From Pseudonocardiaceae bacterium (GTDB lineage: Bacteria; Actinomycetota; Actinomycetes; Mycobacteriales; Pseudonocardiaceae), in contig WHTH01000018.1 of assembly GCA_009377865.1 (NCBI GenBank), positions 1-64,000 on the forward strand: DNA of 64,000 nt, read 5' to 3'. Shown here one piece after another: positions 10,872 through 19,201 of the stretch (the stretch's first letter is position 1; every line of letters starts with the position of its first letter). A model generated the notes under the pieces. That model was not told where the DNA came from. It saw only the letters and a list, made by a program, of their open reading frames with translations, and ran no database searches. A program made the position numbers and the translations under genes.

Positions 10872-12332
10872 TCAGTCCGCCTTCCTGGCATCGGCCGGTG
10901 CGTCCGGGTCGGCCTCCGTGTCCACGTCAGCCTCCACGTCAGCCTCCACGTCAGCCGGAGCCTCCACCTCGGCCGGTGCGTCCGTCTCCGCCTCCTCCGG
11001 CGTGGCCGGAGCGTCATGCCCGAACAGCGCCTCGATGTCCACCGTGTTGCCCGACGCGTCGGTGACGACGGCGCGCCGCACGACGGAGGCGAGCGCCTTG
11101 CCGCGCCGGACGTCGGCGTAGATGGCACCGAGCTGACCTGCCTGCTGCGCCTGCTTGACGTACTCCTCGGGGCTCACGCCGTAGCGCTGTGCCTGGTAGA
11201 CGATGCGCTCGGTGAGCTCGGACTCGTCGACGTTCACCTCTTCGGCGTCGGCGATCGAGTCGAGCACCAGCTGGGCCTTCACCGCGTCCTCCGCGGCCGT
11301 GCCCAGCTCCGCGTCGAATTCCTCGCGGGTCTGGCCCTGCTGCTCCAGGTGCTCGCCGAGACGGTTCTCGTCATGTTCGAAGTCGTGCACCGCGTCGTGC
11401 TTGCGGGCCTCGATCTCGGACTCGACCACCTTGTCGGGCAGCGGCACGTCGGTGGCGGCGAGCAGTGACTCGAGGACCTTGTCGCGTGCCTCCATCCCCT
11501 GCTGCATCGACTTCACCCGGGCCAGCCGCTCGGCCACGTCGCCGCGCAGCTCCTCGAACGTGTCGAACTCACTGGCCAGCTGAGCGAACTCGTCATCGAG
11601 CTCGGGCAACTCGCGGACCTTGACCGAGCCGAGCTTGACGGTCACCTCCGCCTCGCGCCCGGCGTGCTCGCCCGCGACGAGCTTGGTGGTGAACGTCCGT
11701 TCCTCGCCCTCGCTGACACCGATGAGCGCGTCGTCGATGCCCTCGATCAGCTCGTCGGAGCCGACCTCGTAGGACAGGCCGGTGGTGGCCGCCTCGGGCA
11801 CCTCCGCACCGTCGACGGTGGCGGACAGGTCGATGACCACGAAGTCGCCGTGCTCCACCGGACGGTTGACGCCGGTGAGGGTGCCGAAGCGGGAGCGCAG
11901 CCCGTCCAACTGCTCGGCGATGTCCTCCGCGGTGACCTCGACGTCGTCCACCGATACCGACAACTCACCGAACACCGGCAGCGTGATCTCCGGACGGACG
12001 TCGACCTCTGCGGTGAAGATGAGCAGGTCGCCTTCGTCCATGTTGGTGACTTCGATCTCCGGTTGGCTGAGCGGTTGCACCTCGCCGGAGGACAGCGCTT
12101 CCCGGTACTTCGCCGGTACGGCCTCGTTGACCACCTCGTCGAGCACCACGCCGCGACCCAGCCGCTGCTCGAGGATACGGGGCGGGGCCTTGCCGGGCCG
12201 GAAGCCCGGGATGCGGACCTGCTGCGCGATTTTCTTGTACGCCTTGTCGAAGTTCGGCTTCAGCTCGTCGAACGGCACCTCGACATTGATCTTTACGCGC
12301 GTCGGGCTGAGCTGCTCGACGGTGCTCTTCAC
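10872..12332 (-). CDS. tig: Trigger factor, ribosome-associated chaperone and PPIase
   Basis: A protein of 486 aa. The ribosome-binding domain has the signature GFRPGKAPP with the preceding RIPG. The FKBP-like PPIase domain follows (about residues 160-245) and then the helical chaperone arms. The C-terminus is a long acidic Asp/Glu/Ala/Pro tail with repeated APADVEADVEAD-like units. The GTG start at 12332 is chosen because GAGGAG lies just upstream and the product then begins MKSTVEQLSPTRVKI, as in relatives. It folds nascent chains and is linked to clpP1P2-clpX as in other actinobacteria. Confidence 0.97.
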   Translation of the reverse strand: MKSTVEQLSPTRVKINVEVPFDELKPNFDKAYKKIAQQVRIPGFRPGKAPPRILEQRLGRGVVLDEVVNEAVPAKYREALSSGEVQPLSQPEIEVTNMDEGDLLIFTAEVDVRPEITLPVFGELSVSVDDVEVTAEDIAEQLDGLRSRFGTLTGVNRPVEHGDFVVIDLSATVDGAEVPEAATTGLSYEVGSDELIEGIDDALIGVSEGEERTFTTKLVAGEHAGREAEVTVKLGSVKVRELPELDDEFAQLASEFDTFEELRGDVAERLARVKSMQQGMEARDKVLESLLAATDVPLPDKVVESEIEARKHDAVHDFEHDENRLGEHLEQQGQTREEFDAELGTAAEDAVKAQLVLDSIADAEEVNVDESELTERIVYQAQRYGVSPEEYVKQAQQAGQLGAIYADVRRGKALASVVRRAVVTDASGNTVDIEALFGHDAPATPEEAETDAPAEVEAPADVEADVEADVDTEADPDAPADARKAD

Positions 12333-12461
12333 GTGAACTCCTCGTGCGGTGGTGCTCTGCTCCGGGCGGACGGGTGCGGCGCTGCTCCCCTGCTGCCGCA
12401 GGGCGCGAAGTCTAGGTGATCCGGCCCCGACGCCCACGAGTACCCGCCGCGCTACCCGAGA

Positions 12462-13406
12462 TCATCCCTGCACGGCGCGTTTGGCCAAGCGTTGCGGCGT
12501 GGGCCAGCGGACGTCGTGGATCCAGCCGAGCTTCTCGAAGGCCCAGATCACGCGGGCGGACATGTCGAGCTGGCCACGCCCGACGCCGTGGCGGGCACAG
12601 GTCGGGTCGGCGTGGTGGGAGTTGTGCCAGGATTCGCCGAACGAGACGATCGCCAGCGGCCAGAAGTTGGCCGACCTGTCGCGGGAGGCGTAGGGGCGCT
12701 TGCCGGCCATGTGGCAGATGGAGTTGATCGACCAGGTGATGTGGTGCAGCATCGCGACCCGCACGAGGCCTGCCCAGAAGAATCCGGTGAGCGCACCCCA
12801 CCACGACCAGGTCAGCAACCCACCGAATACGGCGGGCAGCAACAGTGTCGCCACTGTCAACAGCGGGAACAGCCGATCCACGCGGTGCACATCGCGGTCG
12901 GCCAGCAGGTCGGGGGCGAACCGCATGGCATTGGTCTTGTCCCGTCCGAACAGCCAGCCCATATGAGCGTGGCCGAACCCGCGGGCCAGTGCGATCGGAC
13001 CGGTGCCGAACAGCCATGGCGAGTGCGGGTCGCCTTCCCTGTCGGAGTAGGCGTGGTGGCGGCGATGATCGGCGACCCACTCGATCACCGATCCCTGCAC
13101 GGCGAAACTGCCCGCGACGGCCAACGCGATGCGCAGTGGGCGGGCGGCCTTGAACGCCCGGTGGGTGAAGTAGCGGTGGAAGCCCACCGTCACCCCGAGG
13201 CCGGTCGCACCGTAGAAGATCACTGCCAGGGCGACGTCGGTCCAACCCAGGCCCCAGCCCCACGCGAATGGCACGGCAGCCAGCACGGCAAGCATCGGGA
13301 CAATCGTGAAGACCGCGATCAGTGCGGTCTCACCGGACGATTGCTTGCCCTCGACGATCGGTGTAGGTGCACTGCCGGACGGGGGCGGCTTCAGTGCGGT
13401 GGTCAT
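12462..13406 (-). CDS. Acyl-CoA/fatty acid delta-9 type desaturase
   Basis: A protein of 314 aa, an integral membrane diiron desaturase. The three histidine boxes are HRYFTH (after TVGFHRY), HRRHH (in WVADHRRHH) and HNSHH (in SWHNSHH). Hydrophobic segments lie at about residues 28-50, 55-75, 150-172 and 175-195. It introduces a cis double bond into acyl chains, usually stearoyl/palmitoyl-CoA, with electrons from a ferredoxin or NAD(P)H reductase. GGGAAAGG precedes the ATG. It stands alone next to tig with a 400-bp upstream region. Confidence 0.93.
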   Translation of the reverse strand: MTTALKPPPSGSAPTPIVEGKQSSGETALIAVFTIVPMLAVLAAVPFAWGWGLGWTDVALAVIFYGATGLGVTVGFHRYFTHRAFKAARPLRIALAVAGSFAVQGSVIEWVADHRRHHAYSDREGDPHSPWLFGTGPIALARGFGHAHMGWLFGRDKTNAMRFAPDLLADRDVHRVDRLFPLLTVATLLLPAVFGGLLTWSWWGALTGFFWAGLVRVAMLHHITWSINSICHMAGKRPYASRDRSANFWPLAIVSFGESWHNSHHADPTCARHGVGRGQLDMSARVIWAFEKLGWIHDVRWPTPQRLAKRAVQG

Positions 13407-13809
13407 CCAGCTACCTTTCCCTGGAGTAGAGCGTGCTTACTGCTCAGTCGCCAGGGTCCGGGGCGATCGTCGGACGGGTACCCAGTTGATCGGTCTGCTA
13501 CACCGAACGTCGCTGCGTTCGTCCTCACGTCCGCGTGCTGCCGTTACCCGAATGTGGCGGGAAGCCACGGACGCACCCAAGCTAGCACGCGTTGGACGCG
13601 CGGCCGGCTTCGGAGGGCGTCGGGGCGCTCAGCATTTCAGGCGGTGTGGCCGGCCCGGATCTCCCGTTGCGACGGGTACAGTCAACTGTGCAGCGGCGTT
13701 GATCGAGTCCCCGTCACGCCTGGCCTCGCGATTCCCGACGTGGCGTGGACGGGTGACGACAGCACCATGAGGCAGGTACGTACGCAGCTGCGCGGCCCGG
13801 CCGGCCCCG
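13407..13809. other. Intergenic region between desaturase and GAF-ANTAR gene
   Basis: About 400 bases between divergent genes. It should carry both promoters, but no motif stands out. A 16-codon ORF (ATG at 13767, stop at 13815-13817) overlaps the start of the GAF-ANTAR gene in another frame. No ribosome site is obvious for either. Confidence 0.3.
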
Positions 13810-14520
13810 ATGGCTGAGCCGGAGTCGGTGACCCGGACGCTGCTGACGATGCCCAGGGACGGTGCCGATATCGCAGGGCTGGCCGGGCAGTTCTGCCGGG
13901 CATGCGTCGAGGGACTGGACGTCGACGGGGCGGCGATCTCGTTGCTGACCGGGAGCCCGTCGCGCGAGACGCTGTGTGCGACCGACGCGATGGCCGCACG
14001 AGTGGAGGAGCTGCAGTACACGCTGGGTGAGGGGCCGTGTATCGAGGCCGCGACCAGCGGTCGCCCGGTACTCATCCGCGACGTCCAGGAAACCGGCGGG
14101 CAGATCCGGTGGCCGGTGTTCGCCGCCGCCGTGGCCGAGCAGGCGGGCATCAGGGCGTTGTTCGCGGTGCCGTTGCAACTGGACGCGATCAACCTCGGCG
14201 CTCTCGATATCTACCGCGCGGCCCCCGGACCGATGAGCGATGGGGAGCTGCGTGATGTGTTGCGTGCTGCGGATACGGCCGCGCTGATGTTGTTGGGGCT
14301 ACGCACCGACCTGGGCGACCAGCAGTGGTGGGACCAGTCGTGGGTCAGCCACGCCGAGGTCCATCAGGCTACCGGCATGGTCGTCGCGCAGCTCGGGATC
14401 GGCGCGCAGGACGCCTTCGCCCGGTTACAGGGCTATGCTTTCTCCCAGGAGCGGCTGCTGGATGACGTCGCCCGCGACGTGGTCGCCCGGCGGCTGCGGT
14501 TCACCGACGATCTCGCATAG
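13810..14520 (+). CDS. GAF-ANTAR transcription antiterminator
   Basis: A protein of 236 aa. Residues about 15-150 form a GAF sensor domain (LQYTLGEGPCIEA is the usual actinobacterial GAF-ANTAR segment, followed by RWPVFA and FAVPLQL). Residues about 175-232 form an ANTAR RNA-binding domain (HQATGMVVAQLG ... ARLQGYAF). ANTAR proteins bind paired hairpins in leader RNA and prevent termination. The signal sensed is unknown. It is immediately followed by a second GAF-ANTAR gene on the same strand. The start lacks a clear Shine-Dalgarno sequence. Confidence 0.9.
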   Translation: MAEPESVTRTLLTMPRDGADIAGLAGQFCRACVEGLDVDGAAISLLTGSPSRETLCATDAMAARVEELQYTLGEGPCIEAATSGRPVLIRDVQETGGQIRWPVFAAAVAEQAGIRALFAVPLQLDAINLGALDIYRAAPGPMSDGELRDVLRAADTAALMLLGLRTDLGDQQWWDQSWVSHAEVHQATGMVVAQLGIGAQDAFARLQGYAFSQERLLDDVARDVVARRLRFTDDLA

Positions 14521-14558
14521 CTGGTGTGACGGATCCCGGTTTGAAGGAGGGTTCTGGC

Positions 14559-15329
14559 GTGACCGAGCTGGACAGCAGCCGCGAGCAACTGCTGATCGGG
14601 GCATTCGTCGGGCTGGCAGACACGCTGGTCGACGACTACGACATCATCGATCTGCTCGACCGGCTGGTGCGCTACAGCGTCGAGCTCCTCTCGGCCGAGG
14701 CGGCCGGGATCTTGCTGGCCGACCAGCACGGCACGCTGCGCGTGCTTGCCTCCTCGAACGAGGAGTCCGAGATGGTCGAGCTGCTGCAGCTCCAAGCCCA
14801 GCAGGGGCCGTGTGTGGATTGCTTCAACGCGGTGGCACCGGTCAGCGTGTCGGATCTGGCCGACGCCAGTCAGCGATGGCCGCAGTTCGTGGCCAGCCTG
14901 CACGACGGGGATTATCGCTCGGTGCACGCGTTACCGATGCGGCTGCGAGGTGAGGCGGTCGGCGGGCTGAACCTGTTCCACCGTCAACCGGGTGCGCTGC
15001 CCGACGCCGACCTGAAGCTGGGGCAAGCGCTGGCCGACGTGGCCACGATCGGCATCCTGCAGGAACGCGCCATCCGCCGCGGCGAGGTCGTCGCCGAGCA
15101 GCTACAGACCGCGCTCAACAGTCGTGTCATCATCGAGCAGGCTAAGGGTGTGCTCGCCGAGCGTGGGGAGCTGAGCATGGATGGCGCCTTCGACCGGCTG
15201 CGCAACCACGCCCGCAGCCGCAACCAACGGCTCAGCGAACTCGCCCGCCAGGTCGTCGACGGCGACATCCCCCTCGACGACTTCATCGAGGCTCCCACCG
15301 CACGACGCTCACCGGTCGGCGAGCACTGA
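14559..15329 (+). CDS. Second GAF-ANTAR transcription antiterminator
   Basis: A protein of 256 aa with a GAF domain (residues about 20-165; GILLADQHGTLRVLASSNEE, then QGPCVDCF) and a C-terminal ANTAR domain (residues about 185-240; LNSRVIIEQAKGVLAER, then DRLRNHARSRN). The GTG at 14559 is preferred because AAGGAGGG lies 9 bases upstream. The pair with the preceding GAF-ANTAR gene, and the serine-kinase and STAS genes nearby, suggests a stress-response regulatory neighbourhood. RNA targets are not visible here. Confidence 0.92.
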   Translation: MTELDSSREQLLIGAFVGLADTLVDDYDIIDLLDRLVRYSVELLSAEAAGILLADQHGTLRVLASSNEESEMVELLQLQAQQGPCVDCFNAVAPVSVSDLADASQRWPQFVASLHDGDYRSVHALPMRLRGEAVGGLNLFHRQPGALPDADLKLGQALADVATIGILQERAIRRGEVVAEQLQTALNSRVIIEQAKGVLAERGELSMDGAFDRLRNHARSRNQRLSELARQVVDGDIPLDDFIEAPTARRSPVGEH

Positions 15330-15458
15330 GCACACCCTGCCTCGAGGGGTCGGGAAGCATCGCTCGTTGTTCCGCGCTGCGAGTGATCTGATCGTGCGGC
15401 TGATTTATTCCGCCCCTCGACGTGCAACGCAGCCACATAGCGGGTACTCAGACCCCCG

Positions 15459-15971
15459 ATGGAGGACATCGGCGGCGCCACGGGGCCAGGGGACGACCAG
15501 GACCCGCAGTCAGCACGGGGTGCAGACCCGCCACTGACGGCCACGTCCTGTCGTGACGCGCGACCTCCGCTACGAGCCGAAACGGCGGCCACTGACCGCA
15601 ACGCCGCCGAGCTGCGCCGCCAGTTCCACCACTGGCTGGCCTTAGACACCGCCGCCGACATCGTCGACGATCTGGGCCTCGTCGTGTACGAAGCGGTGGC
15701 CAACGCCGTCGAGCACGCCTACGCCGACCACACTGACGGACCCGGACCTGTGCGTCTGGAGGCCCATCGCACCGACGGCCACGTGCTGATCATCGTGGCT
15801 GACGAGGGCACCTGGCGCGCCCCCACCGACGACCGCTTCCGCGGCCGTGGTTTGCAGCTGATGCGCCACCTCGCGCAAGAAGTCACGGTCGACAGCAACC
15901 ACGACGGCACCGTCGTGCGCTTGCGGGCAGACCTCGGCACCACAACCCCATTGCAGCCTGACATCGAGTAG
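15459..15971 (+). CDS. RsbW-like ATP-binding anti-sigma kinase
   Basis: A protein of 170 aa with a GHKL ATPase fold from about residue 40: the N box LGLVVYEAVANAVEHAY, G1 box VADEGTW and G2 box RGRGLQLMRHLA. This is the HATPase_c_2 type that binds sigma factors and phosphorylates STAS anti-anti-sigma proteins. A STAS protein is encoded at 18516-18914. The N-terminal 35 residues are low complexity, so the true start could be further in. No sigma factor gene is adjacent. Confidence 0.88.
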   Translation: MEDIGGATGPGDDQDPQSARGADPPLTATSCRDARPPLRAETAATDRNAAELRRQFHHWLALDTAADIVDDLGLVVYEAVANAVEHAYADHTDGPGPVRLEAHRTDGHVLIIVADEGTWRAPTDDRFRGRGLQLMRHLAQEVTVDSNHDGTVVRLRADLGTTTPLQPDIE

Positions 15972-16010
15972 GCGCTGCTTCGTTACACTCGGTCGCTGGG
16001 CGATCTCGGA

Positions 16011-16053
16011 TGGTCGGGGTGGCGGGATTCGAACCCACGGCCCCTCGCTCCCA
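16011..16053. repeat. 43-bp direct repeat of the tRNA-Pro 3' region (att-like)
   Basis: An exact copy of 18179-18221, which is the 3' part of the tRNA-Pro gene (T arm, variable region, 3' side of the anticodon stem). The match starts and stops abruptly, as expected for attL/attR of an element integrated into a tRNA gene. The interval is 2.17 kb. Confidence 0.8.
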
Positions 16054-16148
16054 CAGCTCGGCAGGGGTGTGAGCGGGTGTGGTGTAGCTGTTATACCTGC
16101 GACGATGCTGCGAGGGATGGATGGTTCGGGAGCCGCGGTGGTGGTCGG

Positions 16149-16168
16149 CTGCTACATGGCTGCTACAC
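16149..16168. repeat. Paired 9-bp repeats near left att copy
   Basis: CTGCTACAT and CTGCTACAC are spaced 11 bp apart (start to start). A matching pair lies at 18121-18140 near the other repeat. Spacing of one helical turn near an att site resembles recombinase arm-type sites. This is inference only. Confidence 0.4.
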
Positions 16169-16436
16169 GACGTGGGCCCCTCCGTGACCACTTCGATGTG
16201 GAACGCTCGGCAGAGCGTCGTGGTGGGGTGTCTGTCATGGCTCACTTAGGCTAACCTTCGCGGGCGATGATCCTGTTGGAGCCGGTTCGGGCTCCCTCGG
16301 CTGTACTTCGCTGCTGGACCGCCGGGGGTTGGTGCATCGGTGCTGGCACCGTGCGGGTGTCGCCGTGCGCTGTGAGATGGCGACGCCGTGCGTCCTGCCC
16401 GACCGAGCGGCGCGTGGGGCCACTACGGTGCCGATC

Positions 16437-16461
16437 ACTTCCCGCTACTCCAGCCCGAGTG
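16437..16461 (+). promoter_or_regulatory. Shared upstream box of first tandem small gene
   Basis: ACTTCCCGCTACTCCA followed by CGAGTG four bases later. Nearly the same string occurs at 16809-16832 before the second paralogue. It may be a promoter or operator copied with the gene. Confidence 0.35.
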
Positions 16462-16510
16462 CAAGAATCGGGTCTCCTTGATGAAGAAGCGAAAGGAAGG
16501 GTGAACACAA

Positions 16511-16768
16511 ATGGGTCTGGTGGATAAGATCAAGGCTCTGGTGGGTCAGGCCGGGGAGAAAGCCGGTGAGCCCACCGAGCAGCAACCCAAGACGGAAGCT
16601 GCCGACGAGGCGGCTCCTCCAAGCGACGAGCCCGCCGCGCCGACCAGCACGACCGACGACGAGCCCGCCCCGGCAACCGGCGACGAGCCCGCCGCGCCGA
16701 CCAGCACGACCGACGACGAGCCCGCCCCGCCGACCAGCGACAGCTCTGACCAGGACGGCAGGTCCTGA
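16511..16768 (+). CDS. Small acidic protein with MGLVDKIK N-terminus, paralogue A
   Basis: An 85-aa protein of unknown function. The first 18 residues (MGLVDKIKALVGQAGEKA) match the next gene almost exactly and recall the amphipathic start of the Rv0909/MT0933 antitoxin-like family. The rest is acidic and disordered: a 19-residue unit DEPAAPTSTTDDEPAPATG repeats from a 57-bp tandem repeat at 16625-16735. GGAAGG lies upstream. It sits between the tRNA-Pro repeats. Confidence 0.6.
   Translation: MGLVDKIKALVGQAGEKAGEPTEQQPKTEAADEAAPPSDEPAAPTSTTDDEPAPATGDEPAAPTSTTDDEPAPPTSDSSDQDGRS
16625..16735 (+). repeat. 57-bp tandem repeat inside small acidic gene
   Basis: The unit begins GACGAGCCCGCCGCGCC and recurs with a period of 57 bases, keeping the reading frame (19 codons, almost two copies). 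Confidence 0.75.
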
Positions 16769-16808
16769 GCGGTTCCGCTACGAATGCGGCCGTCGCAGCG
16801 GTCGTTGA

Positions 16809-16832
16809 ACTTCCCCCTACTCCATACGAGTG
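16809..16832 (+). promoter_or_regulatory. Shared upstream box of second tandem small gene
   Basis: ACTTCCCCCTACTCCA followed by CGAGTG, the counterpart of 16437-16461. The gene body downstream differs after the first 18 codons, so the box and N-terminus have been conserved together. Confidence 0.35.
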
Positions 16833-16878
16833 GCTGAGAGTATCCTTGGTCAGATACTGAAGGAAAGGGGCAAAGGCA

Positions 16879-17121
16879 ATGGGTCTTGGGGACAAGGTCA
16901 AGGGCCTGGTGGGCCAGGCCAAGGAGAAGGCCGGACCAGCCGCCAAGAAGGCCAAGGAGCAGGCCACACCAGCCATCAAGGAGGTCGTCAAGAAAGTTAG
17001 GGAAAAGGCCGGACCAGCCGCCGAGAAGGTCAAGAAGAAGACCAGACCAGCCGCCGAGAAGGCCAAGGGTGAGGGTGACGAGCCCCCCAAGGACACGTCT
17101 GCCGAGGACAGCGCGTCCTGA
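16879..17121 (+). CDS. Small lysine-rich protein with MGLGDKVK N-terminus, paralogue B
   Basis: An 80-aa protein of unknown function. It begins MGLGDKVKGLVGQAKEKAG like its upstream neighbour, then becomes basic with repeats of the form AGPAAKKAKE and AGPAAEKVKK, similar to histone H1-like tails. The charge is opposite to that of paralogue A. A plausible idea is a pair of amphipathic or nucleoid-associated small proteins, but nothing in the sequence proves a function. AAAGGGG precedes the ATG. Confidence 0.6.
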   Translation: MGLGDKVKGLVGQAKEKAGPAAKKAKEQATPAIKEVVKKVREKAGPAAEKVKKKTRPAAEKAKGEGDEPPKDTSAEDSAS

Positions 17122-17865
17122 GGGTCTCGCGTCATGTCGCCGCATCCCCAGGCCGCTACAATCGTGGTGAGCAGATCGCGTTCAAGCGCATAGCCGACTC
17201 GCGCCGGCGGCGATGTACAGCGGCCAGGGCTGTTCGGCGTGCGCGTTGGATGATCTCGAACGTGTCGATCTGCGCCGACCGACGCGCGGTGATGTCGGTA
17301 GTCTAGAACGTGACTAACCCCAGAGGCTCTTTCGGTGGGAGGGGTTGGTCAGGTGGTGAAGGTGGTCACGGGGCCGAGCAGTCTCTCGCCGGATTCCTGT
17401 CCGGTCCCGTGTCCGCCCCCGATTGTCAGGAGATCAGCAGTCCGCAAGGCCGGCAGGCCCCATCCCCGTCGTCCTGGCCGCTTGTATCGGTCGGGATGGC
17501 CGGGTCGAGCCGGAACCCCCGATCCGCCGGCCACGGGCAACGTGACTGGCGTACTACGGTGACGGTCTCGCCCAAGGTCACCTGAACGGAGCGGCCAGCC
17601 GTCGATCGGGGCGCGCGAAGCGCGGGCTTGAGGCGGGCAGCCCAACCGCTGATCATGAGAGGCGACGGGGACAGGGACCCGGCCTGCACCGCCCGGTCTG
17701 CACCTCTGAACGTCAACGGCCGCGCCATTGTATCGACGTCTCGGCCTCGCCACCGTGCATGTCTTCGTGGTTGCTCGTAACGACACCTGCAGCACGCCGC
17801 GCGTCGGTCCAGCCCTCGGACCGGGGGAACAGAGCCGTCCTGCGTTCACCGACGTTCGACTCTGA
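17122..17865. other. Non-coding or degraded stretch inside tRNA-Pro interval
   Basis: No supportable gene. A hairpin pairs GACTAACCCC (17312-17321) with GGGGTTGGTC (17341-17350). Several open frames exist but show no recognisable protein. It looks like decayed mobile or accessory DNA. Confidence 0.35.
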
Positions 17866-18065
17866 ATGATGTTGTCGAGGACATCGTTGCCGCCGTGTCC
17901 GTTGACGACCACGAGCCTGGTTACGCCCGAGCGTTCAAGCGAAGCGATGACGTCGGTGACGATCGCGTGCAGGGTGGTCGAACTGATGCTGACGGGGCCG
18001 GTGAAGTTCGCGTGCTCATGCGAGCATCCGATCGTGACGGGTGGCAGGAGCATCAGGTCGTAGCC
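17866..18065 (-). pseudogene. Creatininase-family fragment
   Basis: About 65 codons read GYDLMLLPPVTIG then SHEHANFTGPVSISSTTLHA and RLVVVNGHGGNDV, matching the central part of creatininase/MftE-type amidohydrolases, including the metal-binding NGHGGN. The N-terminal metal site and the C-terminal third are missing. The frame runs on into unrelated sequence. It is a truncated remnant next to the tRNA-Pro end of the interval. Confidence 0.7.
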
Positions 18066-18120
18066 GGCCGCGACGGCTCAGCGATCGTCGCTGCGAATGG
18101 GACGACCTGTGCAGCCCCCG

Positions 18121-18140
18121 TTGCTACATCGTTGCTACAT
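18121..18140. repeat. Paired 9-bp repeats near right att copy
   Basis: Two exact copies of TTGCTACAT with 11-bp spacing, 39 bases before the tRNA-Pro repeat. They mirror the pair at 16149-16168. Confidence 0.4.
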
Positions 18141-18178
18141 CCGGCCGTGGTGCTGATCATGTGCTGACTTGTTTTGCC

Positions 18179-18221
18179 TGGTCGGGGTGGCGGGATTCGA
18201 ACCCACGGCCCCTCGCTCCCA
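18179..18221. repeat. 43-bp att-like repeat within tRNA-Pro (right copy)
   Basis: Identical to 16011-16053. It covers the 3' part of the intact tRNA-Pro gene, so the gene was restored on integration or excision. Confidence 0.8.
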
Positions 18222-18255
18222 AAGCGAGTGCGCTACCAAGCTGCGCCACACCCCG
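18182..18255 (-). tRNA. tRNA-Pro (anticodon TGG)
   Basis: A 74-nt cloverleaf on the minus strand. The acceptor CGGGGTG pairs with CACCCCG, with discriminator A. Anticodon stem CTCGC/GCGAG encloses TTTGGGA with anticodon TGG. T loop TTCGAAT is flanked by GTGGG/CCCGC. No CCA is encoded. Confidence 0.95.
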
Positions 18256-18371
18256 CGGCACCTGGCGGTGCCCATAGGAGCCTACGCGACCGGCACACCC
18301 GTTGGGGACGGGTCGGTCGGTTGCCACCCGGAGTTCGGTACGCTACTCCTGTCGGTGCGATTGCGCCGCTC

Positions 18372-18442
<71 letters not shown>

Positions 18443-18515
18443 CGTCACGCTCAACGCCCTGCTGTCGGTGCCGCGCTGTGGCCGCCGACCTAGACGAAGC
18501 AGGCGACGCACCTGC

Positions 18516-18914
18516 TCACGCCGAGGCATCCTCACTACACGCCGTGACCGCGCGGTCAAGATCACAGTACCGCGGGTAGCCCACGTCACAGACATCGAGC
18601 ACGCGTTTCAGCACTCGACTCTTGCCGACAAGCACGAGTTCGTGCTCGTCGCGCTGCGCGGCCCGCGCCTCGTCCAGCGCGCCGACGCCGGCCGCAGAGA
18701 AGAACGTGACGGCTGACAGGTTCACCACCAGACGCCGGGGTTGGCTACTGATCGCCTGCTGCAGTTGTTGCCCGAGCAGCGGCGCCGTGGACATGTCCAC
18801 CTCGCCGGCCGCCGTACACACCGCGATGCCCGCCAGCGGATGGCTCAAGGTCACGGTCAGCAGTGGACCCGGCTCGTTCCCACCCTGATAGCAAGGTGTG
18901 CCAGCGCTGCTCAT
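18516..18914 (-). CDS. STAS-domain anti-anti-sigma factor
   Basis: A protein of 132 aa. The STAS fold covers about residues 18-115: GEVDMSTAPLLGQQL, RRLVVNLSAVTFF, then SAAGVGAL, in which the first Ser is the usual phosphorylation site. In the unphosphorylated state such proteins sequester an RsbW-type kinase; a candidate partner is encoded at 15459-15971. The ATG at 18914 is preferred (GAGAAAG upstream) over one 19 codons earlier. The sequence does not show which sigma factor is controlled. Confidence 0.88.
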   Translation of the reverse strand: MSSAGTPCYQGGNEPGPLLTVTLSHPLAGIAVCTAAGEVDMSTAPLLGQQLQQAISSQPRRLVVNLSAVTFFSAAGVGALDEARAAQRDEHELVLVGKSRVLKRVLDVCDVGYPRYCDLDRAVTACSEDASA

Positions 18915-19201
18915 GGCGGTCGCTTTCTCGCGCCCCGTAGCAGTTGAACGCAACGCACGCTGCCTGCTCAACGCGCTGGACGCCCAGTTCCGCCGGGATG
19001 CGTGATCGTCGTGTCGCTATCGCGCCACTCCTCGGGAGAGGCGCGAGCCGGACTCCTTTGACCGTACCCCTGTGGCAACGCTGATTGACACGAGTCACTC
19101 AATGTTTACCTGCGCAACAGCGCATCAACCGCCGAACCGGCCCCGTCCTCCTCTCCTTCCGGGTGGCGGCGCCACCGGGCCCTGGAGTTGCCGCTGACAG
19201 C

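Larger units (their letters stand above)
15972..16510. other. Non-coding stretch holding the left attachment-like repeat
   Basis: About 540 bases with no gene I can support. It contains the 43-bp tRNA-Pro repeat (16011-16053) and paired GCTACAY repeats (16149-16168). A GTGTAGC lies at 16082-16088. The rest shows nothing recognisable. Confidence 0.4.

Noticed and set aside
13767-13817. A 16-codon leader ORF overlapping the first GAF-ANTAR start
   Set aside because: It has no ribosome site and no similarity to the two recurring mini-ORFs; chance overlap is likely.
16069-16510. Possible genes between the left att-like repeat and the first small gene
   Set aside because: Several short frames exist on both strands, but none has a ribosome site with coding character or a recognisable motif.
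17426-17728. A 100-codon minus-strand frame that might be a small peptide precursor
   Set aside because: The C-terminal Cys/Gly-rich end is suggestive, but there is no partner gene, ribosome site or family match.
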